Below are positions 62,601 through 64,000 of a DNA stretch of 64,000 nt, piece after piece. The notes under the pieces are model-generated. The model was not told where the DNA came from, made no database searches, and worked only from the letters and a program-made list of their open reading frames with translations. Made by a program: the position numbers and the translations under genes. This DNA comes from Gymnogyps californianus (taxonomy: Eukaryota; Chordata; Aves; Accipitriformes; Cathartidae). Positions within the stretch are counted from its first letter, which is position 1. Every line of letters starts with the position of its first letter. Location: positions 31,661,502-31,725,501 of the forward strand of contig NC_059477.1 in the NCBI RefSeq assembly GCF_018139145.2, given 5' to 3'.

Positions 62601-63945
62601 TTAGTATATACTCAGTTCTGGTCTTCAGTCATGAGCTGCTTTGGCAAAATATCCCATGGGCTGAAAAAGGCTTTAATGAGCTTTTCTTTGCTCCAACTCC
62701 AAGTAAGTTCACTTAGTGCTGTGGCAGCATCATCCACTCACTCTTATATTGAAGAAAGCTCCTTGGGGACCTCACTACATTACCGGTGTGGCAGAGATCC
62801 TGTCTGGGAGTGGACACGTACCTACAAGCAATGCCACAGGGAAAGAAATGGGGTTAATCTTGAGTGGTGAGTGTACACAGAATACCAAGTATTATGTTTC
62901 CTGGAGCACAGACATCTGAGGATAATAGTGATCAAGCCTGTGCCTCCATGTACAGCTGGAAATGGGGGGCAGTGCGACTCTGCTGGAATCCATGGAGAGC
63001 ATCTCATTGACTTTGGAGGGCTGGAGTTTCCCTCAGGCTCGGGCTGAAATCAGAACCATCAGAGAGTATTTCCTTATGATAAAGAGAATATCTGTGGTCT
63101 GCTGAAACAGATTGTTGGTTGTGTGTCAGTTGGGTAAAGCAATTATAAAGTATGCATGCATGTGTACTCAGCTTGTTGAATATGGGAGCTGCAGAATCAT
63201 AGGGTCTTGTATTTCCCACTTCTCTTGTCATGTTTGCTTCTTACTCTCCTACTTAAAAATCCATTGAGTGCAGTTTCTAGGTAGATGGGTCATAGAGGGA
63301 ACTATTGGTGGATTATTCTTCCTTTGACCAAATAAGCAGTTTGATCTTTAAATGTGGAGTTCATTGCTTTTGCTCACAGTGAGTATCAGTGTGCCCTCCA
63401 ACTAGTCCTATTGGATTCAAAGGTTACTTAGATACGGTGAAGGGCATGAGAACCTGACCTCTACATAAAGAGAAATCTTTCCTGCTCAGCCAGGGAGTAG
63501 CTGTGGAAGTATTGCAGATCTAGTACCATTGAAAGAGCTCTCTGAAGGATCCTTGAAGCTACTATCTGTGTGCTGTCTGTGGTCTACTTCCACACTGTTT
63601 TCCCCAGTTTTATAGTGGAAATGGGAACTGGTAAGTTGGGATATCAGTTATGAGGAAGGTACACACCCATGTATCACTTGGTTCTGCAATAGGAGATTTG
63701 TGTTTATCTGCATTAGAGCAGATGAGTATATGAGCAGAAGAGCAAAGGCACTAATCGGATGGGACTTGCATGACAGCATGGATTTGAGATTGGATGTCTC
63801 ATGATTTCCATTCATTTTGCTTTAAAAGCTTTTTTTCCCCTGTTTATTACAGTCTATGGTGGCCTTTCTCAAGGATCCAGAAGGTGCTCCACTGTGGGAG
63901 GAGGATCCCGAAGCTAAAGATGTTGTGCACGTTGACAGTGAAAAG
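27043..63945 (+). CDS. PDIA5: PDIA5 (PDIR), 5' part: six joined exons, 171 codons, continues past the window
   Basis: The joined exons are 27043-27117, 39440-39566, 42762-42849, 56715-56798, 57572-57617 and 63853-63945 (513 nt, one open frame). The product aligns along its length with vertebrate PDIA5, an ER-lumen thiol-disulfide oxidoreductase of about 520 residues in mammals. Residues 1-35 are the signal peptide region; about 36-150 form the non-catalytic thioredoxin-like (b-type) domain; 150-171 lead into the first catalytic domain. Cys96 and Cys105 keep the nine-residue spacing of the structural cysteine pair in human PDIR. The three catalytic a-type domains, with CxxC sites, and the C-terminal ER-retention signal are not in the window. 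From family knowledge, PDIA5 helps disulfide formation and rearrangement and has been linked to activation of the stress sensor ATF6. No frameshift, stop or poor splice site is seen, so the gene looks intact. Confidence 0.96.
27503..27548 (+). repeat. GGCCCC-type C-rich tract in intron 1, next to exon 1
   Basis: The tract is made of C runs of 3-5 separated by GG, including about three near-perfect GGCCCC units, so the minus strand can form a G-quadruplex. It lies about 390 bp downstream of the exon 1 donor in the CpG island. Confidence 0.8.
27691..27728 (+). repeat. 19-bp tandem duplication in intron 1
   Basis: GTGGGCAGTCCTGCCGCCC occurs twice back to back (27691-27709 and 27710-27728) without a mismatch. 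Confidence 0.95.
28630..29070 (-). mobile_element. Old CR1-type LINE fragment in intron 1 (minus orientation)
   Basis: The plus strand carries the complement of old CR1 ORF2/3' sequence: TAGTTGCCCTTCTTTGGACC near 28719, GTCCCAGCATTTTATTTGG near 28855, GAGCTGTTGATTCAGCTAAT near 28908 and TTGCATTATCTTGCACTTGA near 28976. These follow the order seen in amniote CR1 copies. It is strongly diverged. Confidence 0.7.
30472..31067 (-). mobile_element. Solo LTR of the same ERV family in PDIA5 intron 1, inverted, 596 bp
   Basis: It is the reverse complement of the 9340-9935 LTR and has the same length. The ends are TGTTGTGG...CAGCACA on the plus strand. The flanking 5-mers are CCTTC (30467-30471) and CTTTC (31068-31072), a target duplication with one mismatch. 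The polyadenylation signal is at 30599-30604 on the minus strand. No internal retroviral genes are present. It is antisense to PDIA5, the orientation usually tolerated in introns. Its separate flanking duplication shows an independent insertion. Confidence 0.92.
31931..31997 (-). repeat. Tail of a MIR-type SINE in intron 1
   Basis: GAGGATTAATTAGTTAATAT, then GTGCAGTGCTTTGAAGATAA and GTGCCATATAAAGTGCTAAG is the recognisable end block of ancient amniote SINEs (consensus with GTAAAGTGCTTTGAGAT and GCGCTATATAAATGC). Confidence 0.6.
32011..32100 (+). repeat. 45-bp tandem duplication in intron 1
   Basis: Two 45-bp copies (32011-32055 and 32056-32100), each starting GTTTTTTGCCCTCTCTTCTT, differ at about two bases. 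The duplication lies just downstream of an old SINE tail. Confidence 0.92.
35149..35168 (+). repeat. Poly(G) run of 20 bases in intron 1
   Basis: Twenty G residues are followed by CGGGAAGG. The run can form G-quadruplex DNA and is a likely polymorphic or mis-called homopolymer. Confidence 0.95.
35625..35780 (+). repeat. CORE-SINE-type remnant in intron 1
   Basis: GAGGACCCGTTATGTTAGGC, ACTGTGCAAACACAACATGA and AGACCTTCCCTCAG match the amniote SINE block GGACCCCATTGTGCTAGGCR-CTGTACAAACACA...AGACAGTCCCTGCCC. The part after 35715 is weaker. Confidence 0.6.
38505..38775 (+). repeat. CORE-SINE/MIR-type remnant in intron 1
   Basis: AGGCAGCATAGCCTGATGGA, an ATT repeat (38536-38549), GCAGTA...GAGGCCCCAGCTGAGG and, near 38722-38760, AACTGAGATGCAGAGAGATT plus AAATGCCATGCC show the head, body and core of an old SINE in the right order. 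It is one of the longest SINE fossils in the window. Confidence 0.6.
39440..39566 (+). CDS. PDIA5: PDIA5 exon 2: signal peptide end and start of the N-terminal domain
   Basis: This encodes residues 26-67 plus the first base of codon 68. The acceptor is a pyrimidine-rich tract ending CTGTAG; the donor is GTAAGT. Residues 26-33 complete the hydrophobic core, and cleavage is likely near residues 34-36. The mature part carries the family motifs KVSPLIEKISD, KKLLRTRNN and LVLYSKS, nearly identical to mammalian PDIA5. They form the first helix and first buried strand of the thioredoxin-like fold. Confidence 0.97.
41800..41897 (+). mobile_element. 3' end of an old CR1 LINE in intron 2
   Basis: GTTGGAGACAAGATATTGGT, then CGGTCTGACCCAATATAGCC and ATTCTTATATTC is the 3' terminus of the ancient amniote CR1 type (GGTCTGACCCAGTATGGCCATTCTTATGTTC). 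The 5' part is missing. Confidence 0.75.
42285..42392 (+). repeat. Possible MIR-type remnant in intron 2
   Basis: GAATTGAGGCAGGCAGAGAT followed by GCTGAATGACTTGCCCTACA resembles the MIR core (ACTGAGGCACAGAGAGGTTAA, GTGACTTGCCCAAGG). It is short and diverged. Confidence 0.4.
42762..42849 (+). CDS. PDIA5: PDIA5 exon 3: N-terminal thioredoxin-like domain
   Basis: This encodes residues 68-96 plus two bases of codon 97. The acceptor is TTTTCCAG after a T-rich tract; the donor is GTATGT. The reading joins phase 1 to phase 2. It contains LRLLSSVAQEVKG, then TISWIDCG, matching the helix and strand of the human domain; Cys96 is the first of the conserved non-catalytic cysteine pair. A run of four alanines at 68-71, from a short GCT/GCG repeat, replaces the E-V-A-A of the human protein and is probably a harmless local expansion. 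Confidence 0.96.
45329..45353 (+). repeat. Poly(T) run of 25 bases in intron 3
   Basis: Twenty-five T residues are followed by AAATACAG. The tract looks like an acceptor polypyrimidine tract, but no PDIA5-like coding sequence follows. Confidence 0.9.
48132..48186 (+). repeat. Direct repeat with 34-bp period in intron 3
   Basis: The 21-bp sequence beginning TGTGTGTCATTCTTG occurs at 48132-48152 and 48166-48186, separated by 13 bp that include another TGTGTGTCC. It looks like a local slippage duplication. Confidence 0.85.
53573..53611 (+). repeat. Poly(C) run of 39 bases in intron 3
   Basis: Thirty-nine uninterrupted C residues, directly after GGGTTTT and before TTTCTTTTAG. Runs this long are unstable and hard to sequence, so the true length is uncertain. 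Confidence 0.95.
56715..56798 (+). CDS. PDIA5: PDIA5 exon 4: N-terminal thioredoxin-like domain
   Basis: This completes codon 97 and encodes residues 98-124 plus two bases of codon 125. The acceptor is TTTTTTGCAG; the donor is GTGAGT. The sequence DTESRKLCKKMKV is almost the same as in mammals and carries Cys105, the partner of Cys96. Next comes a variable lysine-rich loop (112-118) and then VELLHY, the strand that runs into exon 5. Confidence 0.96.
56799..57571 (+). other. PDIA5: PDIA5 intron 4 (773 bp)
   Basis: A GTGAGT...AACAG intron, phase 2. It contains one minus-orientation MIR-type remnant and nothing else recognisable. Confidence 0.9.
57112..57215 (-). repeat. MIR-type SINE remnant in intron 4
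   Basis: TGTGCCTTGGGCAAGTTGCT, TCACCTCTCTGCCCTTGCTT and TTCTGACTTGAGATAGTACT follow the complement of the MIR core (CCTTGGGCAAGTCACTTAACCTCTCTGTGCCTCAGTTTCC) closely. Confidence 0.65.
57572..57617 (+). CDS. PDIA5: PDIA5 exon 5: end of the thioredoxin-like fold
   Basis: This short 46-nt exon encodes residues 125-140 (KDGAFHTEYNRAVTLK) and ends in phase 0 at a GTAAAT donor. The acceptor is TTGTTCAACAG. The G-A-F-H-T-E-Y-N-R block is the most conserved part of the domain in PDIA5. It is too short to stand out as an open frame and was found from the splice sites and homology. Confidence 0.95.
59485..59645 (+). repeat. MIR-type SINE remnant in intron 5
   Basis: ACTCATTTTACGGACAGGTG, GAACAGGGAGGTTAAAGGAT and AAGCTTGTGGCAATAAAACT match the ordered MIR blocks for the ATTTTACAGATGAGG, GAGGTTAAGTGACTTG and GTGGCAGAGCC segments. 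Confidence 0.65.
59985..60870 (+). mobile_element. Old CR1 LINE, ORF2 end and 3' part, in intron 5
   Basis: The best part is 60225-60700: GATTAGGAAAGGAACAGAGA, GATTCTGGTTGCCCCATCAA, ACTGCAGAAGGGCAGTGAGG, AAGTTGTGGAACTCGTAGC, AAGGATAGATCCATTGATAG. These are in the order of the ancient amniote CR1 3' half. Near 59990-60020 a weak match to the reverse-transcriptase stretch (NDAKLLGIV for ADDTKLL.IV) suggests the copy starts there. The last block, CTGCTGTTGGAGACCT at 60852, lacks the terminal GACCCAGTATGGCC motif, so the 3' end is lost. Confidence 0.7.
61249..61282 (+). repeat. (TG)n(TA)n microsatellite with T run in intron 5
   Basis: Seven TG units, then five TA units, then a T run. A compound microsatellite, likely polymorphic. 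A shorter TG tract is at 61160-61171. Confidence 0.85.
63853..63945 (+). CDS. PDIA5: PDIA5 exon 6: linker to the first catalytic domain
   Basis: This encodes residues 141-171, phase 0 at both ends. The acceptor is TTTATTACAG; the donor is GTACGT. It includes VAFLKDP, the last helix of the N-terminal domain, then the linker PLWEEDPEAKDVVHVDSEK. In the family, this linker precedes the first a-type domain with its CSMC active site, which must lie in exons to the right of the window. Confidence 0.96.
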
Positions 63946-64000
63946 GTACGTTAGCCTGGATAGATGTTCTATGTTTGATAAATATATGGGATGAAGGAAG
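63946..64000 (+). other. PDIA5: PDIA5 intron 6, start only
   Basis: It begins with a GTACGT donor and runs off the right edge of the window. Confidence 0.9.

Larger units (their letters stand above)
57618..63852 (+). other. PDIA5: PDIA5 intron 5 (6,235 bp)
   Basis: A GTAAAT...TTACAG intron, phase 0. It contains the SINE remnant (59485-59645), the old CR1 (59985-60870) and the TG/TA microsatellite. The 173-codon open frame at 61371-61892 has no recognisable domain. Confidence 0.9.

Noticed and set aside
1..64000. tRNA, rRNA, snRNA or microRNA genes
   Set aside because: No tRNA B-box-like GGTTCGAATCC or other RNA-gene signature stood out by eye. A covariance-model search would be decisive and could not be run.

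Overview
This is vertebrate nuclear DNA, most likely from a non-galliform bird. Pointers to birds: a 5'-truncated CR1 LINE ending in the usual avian-type CR1 tail, two solo LTRs of a family I know as widespread in bird genomes, many decayed amniote-age CR1/L2-like and CORE-SINE/MIR-type remnants, and compact GC-rich CpG-island promoter DNA. There is no operon, CRISPR array, phage or other prokaryotic content.

The only protein-coding gene I can support is the 5' part of PDIA5 (protein disulfide isomerase A5, PDIR), on the plus strand. Six exons join cleanly in frame: 27043-27117, 39440-39566, 42762-42849, 56715-56798, 57572-57617 and 63853-63945. They encode 171 residues: the ER signal peptide, the non-catalytic thioredoxin-like N-terminal domain and the linker into the first catalytic domain. 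The CxxC catalytic domains lie beyond the right edge. All five complete introns are GT-AG.

Layout. 1-26.8 kb is intergenic sequence upstream of PDIA5. It holds an unassigned CpG-rich island (about 1.0-1.6 kb), a CR1 copy (5.9-6.6 kb), a solo LTR with a perfect 5-bp target duplication (9340-9935), a minus-strand old CR1 fragment beside a C-skewed GC-rich block (11.0-12.5 kb), a decayed LINE reverse-transcriptase remnant (23.6-24.0 kb) and several SINE remnants. 26.8-27.7 kb is the PDIA5 CpG-island promoter and exon 1, with ZNF143-, NRF1- and ACGTGG (UPR-type) motifs. 27.1-64 kb is PDIA5 introns and exons. Intron 1 carries the second solo LTR (30472-31067), inverted relative to the first and 596 bp long like it. 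The introns also hold old repeats, a 39-bp poly-C run and a 20-bp poly-G run.

In vertebrates I know of, SEMA5B lies upstream of PDIA5 and SEC22A downstream. No SEMA5B coding exon was recognised here, so linking the left CpG island to SEMA5B is only a suggestion. I found no undescribed multi-gene system. The most unusual signal is the uneven divergence of the two inverted LTRs: identical over about the first 290 bp, with roughly 20 differences in the rest.
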